A stretch of DNA of 64,000 nucleotides. It comes from Peltaster fructicola (Eukaryota; Ascomycota; Dothideomycetes). The position numbers were made by a program, and so were the translations under genes. The notes below the pieces were generated by a model. The model did no database searches. It worked only from the letters and a program-made list of their open reading frames with translations, and was not told the origin of the DNA. Shown here one piece after another: positions 31,084-42,419 of this stretch; position 1 is the first letter of the stretch; each line of letters begins with the position of its first letter. The stretch is taken from contig CP051140.1 in NCBI GenBank assembly GCA_001592805.2, positions 1,427,501 to 1,491,500 of the forward strand. The letters are read 5' to 3'.

Positions 31084-34000
31084 TCATTCGGCCTCTTGTA
31101 TGACAGATGATGGCTGCTGTCGCTGAAATCTGCTCGCGAAACGTACACTCTTATCCGTCCCTGGACCAATGCTTCGCCCAAAAGGTCGTGATCTCAAAAT
31201 GCTAGCAGGCCTTACATCAGTCGCAATGCCATTCGCACGCAGTTTTCGATTGAATGGTGTGATCTGAGGCGTCAAGCCCTCCAGAGCTATGGTTTGACCG
31301 CTCGCAAGTGCAGTCTGTTGAGGTGCAGGAGTGGTGGTGAGGTATGCAGGAGTAAATGCGAATGGAGTATAAGGCGCAGGCGTCGGTATAGCCTTGAATC
31401 TGGAGCGTCTTGCCCTCGAAGGTGTTCGTAGGTATGCTGGAGTGCCTGTAGCCTCACGTATAGGCGATCGTTGGTAAGCACTACCTGGTCTGCTGTCAGA
31501 ACGGGAGGCAGCACGAGAAGCAGGTCGAATGCTTGGAGAGTCCGGTTCGCGATCATGTGCCTTTGCTCGTCTCTCTAGAGCTAGCTGGGCGAAATGCCGT
31601 AGCATCTGCAGCCTGTGGCGTTCTCGCAGACGTTCGTGAAAGACATTGCTGCTGTCCTTAAGACGTGCTAATGCAAATCCAGTTGCTCGAAGTCGCTTGT
31701 ACGTGGTCGCCATCAGTCTCACATCATCCTCTGCTCTGATCTCAGTGCTGAGGTCAGTCATGTCCTTGATGTGCACAGTGCGTGCTTCGATTGTGAGCAA
31801 GGCGGAACGCCGAAGCTTTTGTATGTCGTGCTGGACTGCTGCGATATGCATGTCACCAACATCTGCAGTCCGCTGTTGCCAGAACAGCAGAGCTTGTCGC
31901 AACGATTCGACTGAACGATGATGAGCCAGGCGATCTGCTTCGAACTGTGCAGCCACCATAGTGGTGCCCTTGCCTCTCAACATTGCAAAAGCCGACCGCA
32001 TAAGTCGTAGTTTGATCCGACTACGAACTTGATCGTATGCCAATCGTCGCTTGTCTTGTTTAGACTGCTCCGTCCTGTGTCGCCACTGGTCGACAATCTT
32101 CTTCGTTCCGACATAGAAAGCAGCATCGCGAGCCCATTTGTTATGCTCTTGGATGTGCTCACCAGCTTGAGTCAGCTTGGCCCAGGCTCCTGGCAAGAGC
32201 CTAGCATGCGAGAACTCGTTCGCAGCACGCTCGGCATCCTCGCGCCTACGCAATCGCAGTAGCATGCGTTGAAATACTCCAGTGAGCTTTCGACGTTGAG
32301 ATTCTTGTGCGAAGTGAGCTGATCTTCGCTCATATACCAGACTCATATCGCCAGACTTGGAGAGCAGCATTTCCCATGTATTCCGCATTAGTCTACGTTC
32401 TCTTAACCTTGTACACAGGCGAGATCGTTCCTCGAGCATCAATCTGTATAGCATCTCGCTTACCAATCGTGCGTTGATTCGTTGTGAAAGGCTCTGGATC
32501 CGCAACCTGTCGTTCCAGCTGACCAGAGCATTCTTTGAGAGGCGAGTCTGAGCATACTGCCTGGCTATGCGTTGCTGCTCAACACGACATAACCAGTCAT
32601 ATAAAACTCGGTGTGCCAGTCGCCCATCGTTAAGAGCTCTGAGATGTCGCAAACGCGGACTTAGTTGGGCATACTGCTTCATGCAGTGCGTTGCTGAAGC
32701 GAGTTGTCGGTGGTTACAAACATCGGCTGCTGTACCATCCTGAAGGCGACGAGTGTTGTGACATTGTCTCCAACGTCGAAATGCGGTACGAAGACATCTT
32801 GTTCGTTGAGCATGTTGTCCCTGTTGGTCCAAATCATGGAGAAGACGAAGAGACTCCGACAGTGATGTCAAAACCCGTCGAGTGACGCTGGTGTTGCTGT
32901 GTCGTTGTGCTCGATGATCTCGAATCCGATCAACCAATCGTGTGGTGATCGTTCGGGCGAGATTCCTTTCGTATAGTGCATCAGCATCAGCCAAGTGTTG
33001 CGCGTTCTCAGACACTCGGTCAAGCCATATTTGACAACATCTGCCCATAGTTGCGAGATCAGCAGCTCTTTGCAATCTCAAGGTTAGAGCTTTCCAACGG
33101 TTGAAGAAGCGGTATGCAAGCATGTGGCGATCCGCAAGCGGTTGTATTGCCTGCGTCTCTCTCGTGACAATTGATATATGCTGCAGTAAGTTGCGTGTAA
33201 GGTTGTGCTTGGCGAAATCGGTTGCACGCTGCTCGTCCTCTTGTTCTTTGACCCTCAGAGCTCTGCTGGTCACACGTTCAGCGTAGACCGCGCGGAATGA
33301 ATTGAATGCTTGCGTCAATAGCATCTTGTAATCATTGTCTGCAGCGACGATCTCATCACTCTGCCGTTGATGTTGAACTGCAGTCATGGTTGCATGCCAG
33401 ATCCTGAGACATCGATGCACCGAGCGTCGCATGCTGGTGTACAAGAAGACGTCAGCTTGTTCTTCCAGCTCCTGGCGTGAGGGATAGTACACGTTATTGA
33501 AAGGCTCCTCGTGCGCAACATCGATGGGCTCCTCATGCTTTGCTATGCCTGCTCGTCCTGATTGTGTTCGCGCAGGAAATGCAGCTCTGTCTTGGCTCAA
33601 TGACCGTGCATGCTTGCTACGATATGCATCACGCGTATGGAGCGGCACGCCTGATAAGTTCTGTGTGTCCTGTATGTCGTGATCGAGAGGGTGTGTATGA
33701 TTGCTTAGCCATGTCTCCTCGTACCGCGCATCGTCGAAGGACACACGACGCTGGTTCTTGACCTTGGCGTCATTCTGCCATGCTTCTGTGTCATCGTAAT
33801 CGTAGGTATCGTCAACCACTGTGATGCCATGCGCCTCAAGGAGCGCTCTGAGCGATTGAACGAAGTCGACCTCTGCTCGTGGATATCCAGCTCTTGGCTC
33901 GCTCAGTCGCGAGATCCAACGAAACAGAACCGGGTCATGTCGACTATTGATACCCTGCTCCTCGAGAACCTGATCGTAGCAGTCGAATATAGCACGCGCA

Positions 34001-34152
34001 GGTAAGTCGTTCGAGCGCGCTGCTCTTTTGCATATTATGTCGAGGATCTTAACATCTGTCTCTTATCAGTGGCCGCTTACATGCTCGCGAGGCTCAACGC
34101 TACCTTCATCAGTCAGCTCAGGGAGCGCGCTGCCAGCAGCGTCGCCATTCAT
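31084..34152 (-). CDS. SFI1: SFI1-like centrin-binding spindle pole body protein
   Basis: Exons on the minus strand: 34104-34152 and 31084-34055, intron 48 nt, 1006 residues. The small first exon (MNGDAAGSALPELTDE) joins to DVKILDIICKRAARSNDLPARAIFDCYDQVLEEQGI, which matches the conserved N-terminal helix region of fungal Sfi1 proteins. The central part is a very long run of helical repeats with regularly spaced aromatics (FFNRWKALTLR, CQIWLDRV, FRRWRQCH, LVSWNDRL, VDQWRHR, LLFWQQRT), the Sfi1 repeat pattern that binds centrin (Cdc31). The C-terminus is disordered and Ser/Pro/Arg-rich, with TPAYLRTPSRARRSRF and several S/T-P sites likely phosphorylated by CDK. It functions in duplication of the spindle pole body as the half-bridge filament. 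It is divergent from the NDUFAF8-like gene. Confidence 0.88.
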
Positions 34153-34467
34153 ATGAGGATTGGGAGGAGTGTTTCCGCCGAACGCGCTTCGAGTATTGTC
34201 TGGTCATCGGTGCTGAGAAAGCATCTGATGTGTGGAAGAAATGATGCACAATTAGTCGCTAGCCAGTGTTCGAGGCCATGTCCGAGTAACAATGCGCCGT
34301 GAGCCAAGATTTGCTGAGTGATCGTGAGTTGTTACAGTAGTGTTGTGCTGCTGTAGACGCGCCTGTCACGCGCAATGGCAGCGGCATCATTCCGCTTTAG
34401 TTCTGTCCGTGTGCCATTGGAATGACTAGGTGACGTCTTGCGATTCTTCTTACACCATCAATCAACA
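34153..34467. promoter_or_regulatory. Divergent promoter region of SFI1 and NDUFAF8-like gene
   Basis: 315 bases between two start codons facing away from each other. No TATA box or recognised binding site was found. Confidence 0.5.
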
Positions 34468-34695
34468 ATGGCCGCACGCACAAGACCTATCGAGAAGTTT
34501 GCTGCAGCTACTGCCAAGTGTTCGGCTCAGGTGCGTAGGTTAGTAATGACTCAAGCTCTACTGATACGCGACCAGGCTGCTGTCTACGGCAAATGCGTGT
34601 CTGCAAACTACCAGAATGTCTCCAAGGACATGTGCGCTAAAGAGTTCTTGCAGCTCAAAGACTGTTACCTACGAGCTGCCGGCAAGAAGTCATGA
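34468..34695 (+). CDS. Complex I assembly factor NDUFAF8-like small CHCH protein
   Basis: Exons 34468-34530 and 34576-34695, intron 45 nt (GTGCGT...CCAG), only 60 residues. The sequence resembles human NDUFAF8: a basic N-terminal helix, then AAVYGKCVSANY and KDMCAKEFLQLKDCYLRAAGKK. Four cysteines at 18, 27, 41 and 51 form C-x8-C and C-x9-C pairs, a twin-CX9C-like fold for the mitochondrial intermembrane space or matrix side. The family works with NDUFAF5 on the NDUFS7 subunit of complex I. The intron is a multiple of three and has no stop in the retained frame, so retention would add 15 residues between the first and second cysteines; that would break the C-x8-C spacing, which supports splicing. 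Confidence 0.82.
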   Translation: MAARTRPIEKFAAATAKCSAQVRRLVMTQALLIRDQAAVYGKCVSANYQNVSKDMCAKEFLQLKDCYLRAAGKKS

Positions 34696-37264
34696 TGGCA
34701 GAAGAATGGCAAGAGGAGTGTCATAATGGACGATTCATGGGAGCGACACCACTCCGACGGCACAGTGACCAGCCTAGGACATACATGCATTGCTCATGCT
34801 CTTCGTAACGGCGTTCCCACTACGATTGACGATCCTGAGTGTATAGTCAGCGACACGAGGCCTTCACGGAGAGTCACCGATCGTCAATGGGTCCCGTCGA
34901 CATGTCGAAGGAGCTTAGAATCGCCGCCATTGCTTTGGTCTCCTTTGCCTTTCGGTAGCTCATTTCAGCAACGCCTGCTTGGACAGGGCTGATCTATCCG
35001 CAAGGAGAGCCTTCAAATCTAACGAGACGTCGACGAACATGCCATCTACCAGATGTTACGCTTTGAGCGAAACCGTGTCTGTCAGTGAGTGGCATGTGCT
35101 ATACTGGCTTTCTCAAGACGCAAATGTGAACCTACAGTCACACCCTTTCAGCACACCCTGGAGCTCCCGAGCATATCGGCATCATCCATGCCGGATTCTC
35201 AGCAAGGTAGACCATCATCACCACGCAGCACCACTCCTGCTTTCGCCCTGGCCGTACACTCGATCTCGGCCTTTTTGAGTCAGAATCTGAGGCTCGCAAC
35301 AAGCTGGAGGCAATGCGAAAGCTGCTCGTTCACAGTTTTTGAGTTGAGCTCCGTCGGCCACCCGTTCTGCTTTGAATACAGGTCAGCACAGTGTGGACTC
35401 TGCTTTGGCAACAGCAGTCAGTCTTTAGTGCATTGTCTTCCTCGGTCGGTGGATGCTCTGCCTATTGGATCACGCTGTCTTCTGAAAGTGCACACGGTAC
35501 TCAAGCGGATCCAAGGTTTGGAGAACGGAGATGTGCTCCGGATTGGTTCACGGCAGCGGTGCGTTATCCTCGAAAAGCTGTATCGAGGTAGCGAGCATTG
35601 TAAGACGTGCTAAAGGATACCGTAATCTGTATGTCATAAGCAATACTTCACCTAGCAGTCGAGCTTCGTGCAAAACAGTACAAATCTACCTCCATCGACG
35701 TTGACACAAGAAATGTTTCAAGCTTCAATCCTTATGCATTCTCAAGAGGAATAGGCGCTTCAGATCCTGTTGGGCATCCGTGGGATTGAGCGTTCTTGAG
35801 TCTGGTCGATGATAGGCACCTAATATCCTGTGACTGATATTCAGGATCAAAGGCACGATGTCTTATAGGCGATAGGCGCTGCCAATCCTTTGAGGGTTCT
35901 AAAGGATCAGAAGTTCGAGGCTGACAAGGTCTTCCACTTCAGGGTACCTCAATCGTCGGTCCAAGATTCCTACAGCTTCAATGGTTCATGTAGGTGGCTC
36001 GTTTGACCTCTGACGCGGAGTGCAGTAGGTCCCTGGTATGGCAACCACAGCATCGACAAGGCTTCCTGTTGCTGCAACGGGGATTTTGTCGCATAAGAGT
36101 AGTGACATCCATCGCACTCGAATGAAGCTGTCCCGTGTCGCTCGAGCGAAGATATGGCTACAGGCTCTCGTCGCCGAGACGTGGGTCGAACGTGATAGCC
36201 AGTCGCGTGAAGCACTTTGAGACGACCGCATGTTTCACCGTCCGGCGTTCTCCAACACGACATAGCTTGCGGCGCTTCCACATCCGATTGTCAGGCAATC
36301 ATGATCGTCATCGTGTACGCGCATGCAGAGGGCTACGTGGCCATTCCAAGCCGCTGTCTCGAATGCTGTAGCACACCAAGCAGTTGCCGATCTTGATTGG
36401 CTCCCATATCACTACCACGATCACCACCACAGAGACAAGTCACTCAAGCACGATCGCTAACCGCATTGCCAACGGCAGCTTCTCGTCGCAGCTCCTGTGT
36501 CATCAGGTCTTCGAGTGGTCAACGCGAGTAGCATACACTGTCGTCCGAAGATCCTTCGCAATTTGAGTTGCTGCAACATCGTGTATCTGGCACGCTAGAT
36601 ACTGGGAAATTGCTTCATTTGATCCAAGTGTTCCTGGCCACGCAAGCACCCAACGAGTAGTCACACAAACACCGTGAGGCAGATAGTAGTGGTTGAATCA
36701 GACAACTTTCAGATCGATCTATGTACGCCTTAAATGACAGGAAATTGTGTACAGATGCAAACGATCTTGTAGCACATCCATATGTGTTTCCTTCTCCCTC
36801 CATGAACTACCATTGCTGGCAAACCCTTAAAACAGTCCGATCTCAAACAAGAAAGCTCCATGTGAGCGTAAGAAGAGAAGGTAAAGAAAAGGTTCGCTTG
36901 TTGTCATAAGAAAAGCTGACAAAGGGGGTATCGGTAGACGAGAAGGTCTTTCGTCTGGTTGCATCGTAAAGAGTCAGCAGCTGCTCAGCGCGCTCAACCC
37001 GTGTGTTTTCGTGAGACGTCCAGCGTGAGAGTCATGTCGCATCCAGGCGTTGTCCCTCTTTCTCAAGAACGAATCGAGATGCTATGTGCGCGAAAGAAAT
37101 GCGGTGCAAGTGCAGCCCAAGTCGAGATGGTAAAACGCTCTTCGCGAGATGTCTATAGACAAAAGAAGTGAAGTAGACCAACATGCCGAGGACTAGCTTC
37201 GGAGCATGGGTCATGATGTAGAAGAGAAGTCGTTCTTGAGAAAGGGTATGCTCAGATCCGTAGC
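34696..37264. other. Gene-poor region
   Basis: 2.6 kb with no supported gene. A plus-strand frame at 35089-35613 (174 codons) is the longest and ends with a somewhat protein-like part (GSRCLLKVHTVLKRIQGLEN), but it has no recognisable domain and no clear start. Around 35750-35920 there are short repeated words (ataggcgct, ggatcaaag/ggatcagaa). Other frames are short and unconvincing. Confidence 0.45.
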
Positions 37265-38164
37265 TTAACGGAAGTGAGGGTGCTCTGGGTGGTGGACGTG
37301 ACGCTTGCCTGGGACGTAGGTCTCGTAAGCGATGGCAGTCTCGACAACGGTCTCGACAACAGTGACAATGTCTCCGTCAGCGTCGACAACAGCTGCATTG
37401 ACAGTGGCCGCTGCTGCAGGCGTGGTGACAGTTGCAAGAGTGGTTGGGTTCACGGCAACCTTCTCCTGTACGGCACCTCCAAAGTACTTCGAACCGTCAA
37501 AACCACTTCCAGTGGTTTGAGTCGCGGCTGCGTGCTGGGTCCAGGTGTTCTGGAGGGCAGTGACGGTTGGAGTAGTGGCGGCAACAGTGTGAGTAGTTGT
37601 AGCAGCGACTGGGGTAGTGCTTGTTGCTGTAGTGGCTGGAGCGACAGCCGAGACGATGGAGGAGATGATTGACTCGGCCTGGTCCTCTCCCGAGCAGAGA
37701 GTAACGGTGATGTCGGAGTCGTGAGGGCAGTCCTGCATGCCGAAGGCATCGTCGGTTGCGTAACGGTAGAAGGACTGCTTTGGCGTGCAGGCAGAGTTGC
37801 CACTGCTAGTGACTTCCCAGTTGCCGTCCCATGGGTTACCGTCGACACAGCTTAGGTCAAACCAGATGACAGACTCGTCAGCGTGGTAGGTATACTCGTA
37901 CTGAAGTGGGTGGCTTAGATCCGAGCTCTTCGACAGCTTGAGAGACCAGCCATTGCCGTTTGTGAGCTGCGTCCATGTCTGGTTCCACGAGTCTCCGTGA
38001 GCCAAGGTAGCATCGGACTCTGAATAGCCTCCATCAGCAGAGGGCACAGCCCCGAGGTAAACTGGGTAGTTGCAGGCATTGACGATGATGGCCTTGCCTG
38101 GTGTTGATGCGAGCGCAGAGCCTGCCAGAATGGCGGCCGATGCAAGAATGGTGCTTGTGTACAT
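37265..38164 (-). CDS. Secreted BYS1-domain protein
   Basis: 299 residues, one exon, with signal peptide MYTSTILASAAILAGSALA. The N-terminal half is a BYS1 domain (named for the Blastomyces yeast-phase-specific protein; thaumatin-like beta sandwich): AIIVNACNYPVYLGAVPS, then GNGWSLKLSKSSDL, YEYTYHADESVIWFDLSCVDGNPWDGNW, ATDDAFGMQDCPHDSDITVTLCSG. The C-terminal half is Ala/Thr/Val-rich low complexity and probably O-glycosylated, followed by VVDADGDIVTVVETVVET and a His-rich end (GKRHVHHPEHPHFR) behind a KR pair that a Kex2 protease could cut. Such proteins are extracellular or wall-associated; some are linked to morphological switching or host contact. There is no GPI signal. Confidence 0.9.
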   Translation of the reverse strand: MYTSTILASAAILAGSALASTPGKAIIVNACNYPVYLGAVPSADGGYSESDATLAHGDSWNQTWTQLTNGNGWSLKLSKSSDLSHPLQYEYTYHADESVIWFDLSCVDGNPWDGNWEVTSSGNSACTPKQSFYRYATDDAFGMQDCPHDSDITVTLCSGEDQAESIISSIVSAVAPATTATSTTPVAATTTHTVAATTPTVTALQNTWTQHAAATQTTGSGFDGSKYFGGAVQEKVAVNPTTLATVTTPAAAATVNAAVVDADGDIVTVVETVVETAIAYETYVPGKRHVHHPEHPHFR

Positions 38165-39035
38165 TTTCGATGGTGCTGTAATGGTATGTCGTCCAAGGAG
38201 TGGATGTAGGTTGCCAATGAAAGAGTGTGAAGCTCGATTCCAACGATTGATATGAATGTGAGAAAGGAGTGACTCTGCGCAGCAGGTTGGAATGCGAACG
38301 GCTTGACTGCGAGAGCTGATGCAACAGACAACGGTCGACGTGAAAAGAGATCAGGAGACAGGAGGGAGGGCGCGCGCAACTTATCAGTGCATTGACTACT
38401 GCAAGGTCAGCGGCACATCCACGCGCTGCTTCTCATGTGGTGGATACCCGACCAGTTGGAAGCAAGAAGACCGTCCATCCATGTCAACTGCTGCTTTCCC
38501 TGTTCCGGCCAAGAGCATAAGAAGGACGAACAAGGGTGGGCCTCGAGGAACAAGTCATCACAGGGGTAATGCGAGAAGTGATACTTCACGCTAAGGGAGC
38601 CGTGCCTGGCTTCGGTGTCGATCAGGTACTGTGAACGGCTCGCGTACTGATTCGATGGATGCGGCGGCAAGGCTGGGAGCTCCCAGAGCCTCAACGCTGT
38701 GTTTCGTTTTTCAAATGCTCTGCCTTCCGCATTCGGTGTCGAGTCCGTCGCAGTGAGGGTCATCATTACAAACTCAAGGACTTCGAGTTTTCTGCTGCAT
38801 GAGTCCACTCTACCCACATAGTCCACACTGTCCAGAGGCTGGGTTCCATAATAACGAAGACTCTGATCATCAGCCTGCTCTCGAGCAGAATTTTCGGTCT
38901 CAGCTCATGCATCGCCTTGTACCTAGGCACTATGTGTTGGCACTTGCCAGAGGATCCGATGCAGCGCAGGCACTGCGCTCTAAACCTGACGAAAACAGAG
39001 ATAGAGGCAGTGTGCAGCACGACAGGTCTATTTTC

Positions 39036-39072
39036 GATGTGTGTGTGTGTGTGCGTAAGTGTGTAAGTGTGA
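39036..39072. repeat. GT-rich microsatellite
   Basis: About eight perfect TG units (near 39038-39054), followed by a degenerate run gcgtaagtgtgtaagtgtgag. A simple sequence repeat in non-coding DNA. Confidence 0.85.
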
Positions 39073-40149
39073 GTAGCCTTGGTACGCCGCACAAGATTTC
39101 AACCTTGGAGCCAGACGGACGGATCCGGCAAGTCGTTCATGCAGCAATGTTGGGCCACGCGGCCTGTGAAACGAAGTCAACCACTGGCTCCTGCGATTGC
39201 GCTCACAATTCATGCGTTCTCGGCCATATACTGTACCATGGGTACATGTATTTGAGTGAAGTACTTCTCGAAGAAAAGCTCCTCCCTTCATAGGATCGAG
39301 GATTGTTGCACGCTCCACAATTCAGGCCGAAAGACTTGCGCAGGAAGAGTTTTACCTTCAGCTCGTTGGTGACCGCTAATTGGTGCGCACTTTGAAACAA
39401 ATGCTCTGCGTGCAGATGCTGTGTGACTTGGCCGCATACGCATGCGATGGCGCTGTTGCGAAGAGATGATGTCGAGGAACAAGACAGATGGCAGTCCCAG
39501 GAATGCAACTGGGTGTCTTCCTGACTCCCAGCAGCCTGGTAGACGGCGACAACACGATCCAGTGAGGTGTGTCACGACCATCGTGACGCGAGCGCATTCC
39601 GGAAGGCTGCGATCTCGATAAGCATGTTCCGCGGACGTGGTCACAGCAACACCGCAAGAAGTAGATGTCCACTCGTGCTGCTCGCTGGTTGGTCTGCCAG
39701 CGTGAGATCAACATCTGCGCCTGCGAAGCGAGCCCACATTTAACCTCTCTCTACTCTCAACAATGCAGTGGGCCCTTCCTGTTGGTTTTCTCGTGCTCTT
39801 GTTCTACTCGTAGTATGACAGGCCGAGCAGAGGCACCACTGCGAAAGTTTTGGAGCCCACCGCATTCGTTTTGGCACCTCTTCGCTACTGATGCACTCGA
39901 GTGGATTCTTGCAGTACCTTCTGCATTGGTGCTGCTTGCGCTCAAAATCACTTCGCTTGTGCTGGTTGGGATGTGTTGCATGACCGTCGACTGACTGTCG
40001 GTCTAAGCACCGTAAGAAGGCTGGAGGAGTGTTAGAGCAGGGCGAACAGAAAGTTCTGGCGTGATGGAATGAGCCACGTGGAATGCTTGAATCTCTCCCG
40101 GATGCAGTGATGGCAGTGAGATCTGTCAATGTATGAGGTATGATCGATC

Positions 40150-41870
40150 TAGATGCAGGCGCCGCCGGAGATCCGATGTCGATGCCTCACGAATGACCGC
40201 GGTCGAGGACTTCTGTGTGAGTATGCCGTACGTCTTGGAGCGATATTGTAGCCTTGCCAATGACAATAGCTGAGAGACGTACTGTTACTGTGACGCCGCG
40301 GAGAGCCACAGTTTGACCATGAGTGTTGAGCTACCGATGACAATACCGAATGGCTTCGCTACGATCATGCCCGGTCCTAATGTGCCGACTGTCGTCTGGA
40401 TGGCTGCTGTGTCTGTCGAAGGCATCGTCCTGAAGTCAATAGGAAGTGCGATTGTAGTGATACCACTAACGGCCGTCTCACTCTGAGCATTGTACCAGCC
40501 ATCGATCGTGCCGCCGATGGATTGCTCAGCCTGAGTTTGACGTTATTGATCAAGACAGTCACAGGAGTGATAGTCACTCGTTCTTCGACAATGCTGAGAT
40601 GGTCGTCTTGCTTCCTGTTCTACTCGAGTGCAGCGTCGGGCGGTTTGGAACCGTCTCTCTAGCTGAGCTCTGTGTGTTGTTGGCATGACATTACTTGACA
40701 TTGCCTGCACAGCTGAATCTGATTAGGCAAGCAGCACACTCTGTAAAGCATGTAGAGCCGTGGTACTCTGCGCTCGCAGCTGACTGCGTGAAGAGGAACA
40801 GAAGCCAACGATCTGTGGGACAGGCAATAGGCGTGATTTGTTTCTCAGGACGCCAGGACTCGATGTGACTGTCGGCAGTAGTAGACCTCGATATTTCTCC
40901 CAGGGATTGTGAAGATAAGCCTTTGGCTCTCAAAGGAACAAGGTGTCGTCTGCCCCGTATTGCAATGTGGAGGATTACTTGGTATTGGCTGGCTGAACGG
41001 TATTGTCGGTACGTCCACATCAAACCTTCAGGCCCCAAGGCATGCCTTGTTTGTCCGACACAATTGCATGTACGAGCTCAAATCGGTGAGGTACGTCGGG
41101 CTGGTTAGTATAGAAGCATTGGCTAGCCACGGTGAAGTTACGAGAATGTTCGAACATATCCATGAAGCCTTCATAGTGTGTTGCTGATGCAGAATGGTGG
41201 TTGGTGTGATATACCTACCGCTCTTGCCCATCCATTACCGGCCGTGGGTGTTTACCCAGAACTCTTGTATGAAGGTGCCATTCCAGGTGGTATACCTTCC
41301 AAGGCTTGTGGAGACTGAGGTAGGACAACCGGATCTTCGATGTCGATGTTGCAGTCGGCGACGCCGGCAGGTGAGATCGTCGCCTACATAGAAGCTGTGT
41401 CACCATTTGAGGATATCTGGGTAGAGCTTCCTGTCACCAAGTGATCTCCTATGGACGACAAGATAGAGCTGCTTTGCGGGTAGAGTGAAACGAGGATGGC
41501 GAATGTCGCACAATACTGTGACTGACATCTAATTAGACCCAAGCCCTGCTAGGATAGCCGATCCTGTGTCGACATGACTTGGAGGTACTGGTGGCGTTAA
41601 TGTCAATTTCGTGCTCTCGTTGTTGTGGTCTCCTTCGAAGTTCTGGGAAGTCAATGCGAAGACAATGCTGACATATCCATTGTCAGCATGAGTGTGTGCC
41701 GGAGGGCCGATGCGATGCAGATAACGGTACTCTATCGCAAATATACTGCTGACGTGGCGTAACCGAATGCTAAGAAGGACTGACAAGGAGAGAAGCGAGA
41801 TCAGACTATTGCTCAACAACAGCAGGACATGCAGCCTTTTATACTTGGCAAGTAAAAATGCCAGCGGCAA
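40150..41870 (-). pseudogene. Possible relic of a secreted Val/Thr-rich protein gene
   Basis: Segments of the minus strand have a protein-like composition. Around 41550-41870 a hydrophobic leader-like part (HVLLLLSNSLISLLSLSVLLS) is followed by a Thr/Pro-rich stretch ending SAILAGLGSN. Around 41260-41520 is a frame with SSILSSIGDHLVTGSSTQIS and ALEGIPPGMAPS. Around 40200-40590 there is TTVGTLGPGMIVAKPFGIVI followed by GSSTHGQTVALRG, which resembles the short beta repeats of fungal extracellular Ser/Thr-rich proteins. Stops fall between and inside these pieces. I do not know the family. It may be a decayed gene, a gene with several introns that I could not resolve, or coincidence. Confidence 0.3.
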
Positions 41871-42419
41871 GCTCTACCACTTGTTTGCAAGACGAGAGCT
41901 TTCCATTGGGCGTCAGTAATGCTGTAAGGATTTCTTACATGAAGCATGCTTGTCCCTTCGGCCCCGTTCGCGATGGGGCCAAGGCCTAGGCTGATCCTGT
42001 TCAGCTAGGTCGATCGTGAGAAGGGTCGTTACTTCGACAGAGTGCGTCCTCGAAGGCTCGCTTGTCTAGAGGGCGGTGCAGTATGTGGATTGTCTCAAAC
42101 GTCCTTGGAAGACCTCCGTCTTGTGACCTATGCTCTGCCACTCATAGCGAGACCATATGCTGAATGAGATCCAACCATTTCTTTCGCGATACCATACAAG
42201 TGACGTCTGTAGGGCTTGAGCGACATCTCGGCTGATGGAGGGAGGATCGTGGTCACAAGAGTGGTGTAGTTGTGGGAATAGGAAAGAAATAGTTTCGAAG
42301 TCACGTCAACAGAAAGTGTGCACGGGCCCTCAATACAAACAATAATGCAGCCGGTACGGCGAAAGATTCATGTCGTGTGTATACTCTACTGAAGGTCGCA
42401 GGGCTTAGATGCGCTTTGT

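Larger units (their letters stand above)
38165..42419. other. Gene-poor region with decayed coding-like segments
   Basis: 4.25 kb, the largest gene-free stretch in the window. It contains a GT microsatellite near 39036-39072. On the minus strand between about 40150 and 41870 there are segments that read like a Val/Thr/Ser-rich secreted protein but are broken by stops (separate entry). On the plus strand no frame is convincing. No transposon protein or terminal repeat was recognised. Confidence 0.45.

Noticed and set aside
35089-35613. 174-codon frame possibly encoding a regulatory protein
   Set aside because: No recognisable motif, odd composition, and no convincing start or conserved part; likely chance in a gene-poor region.
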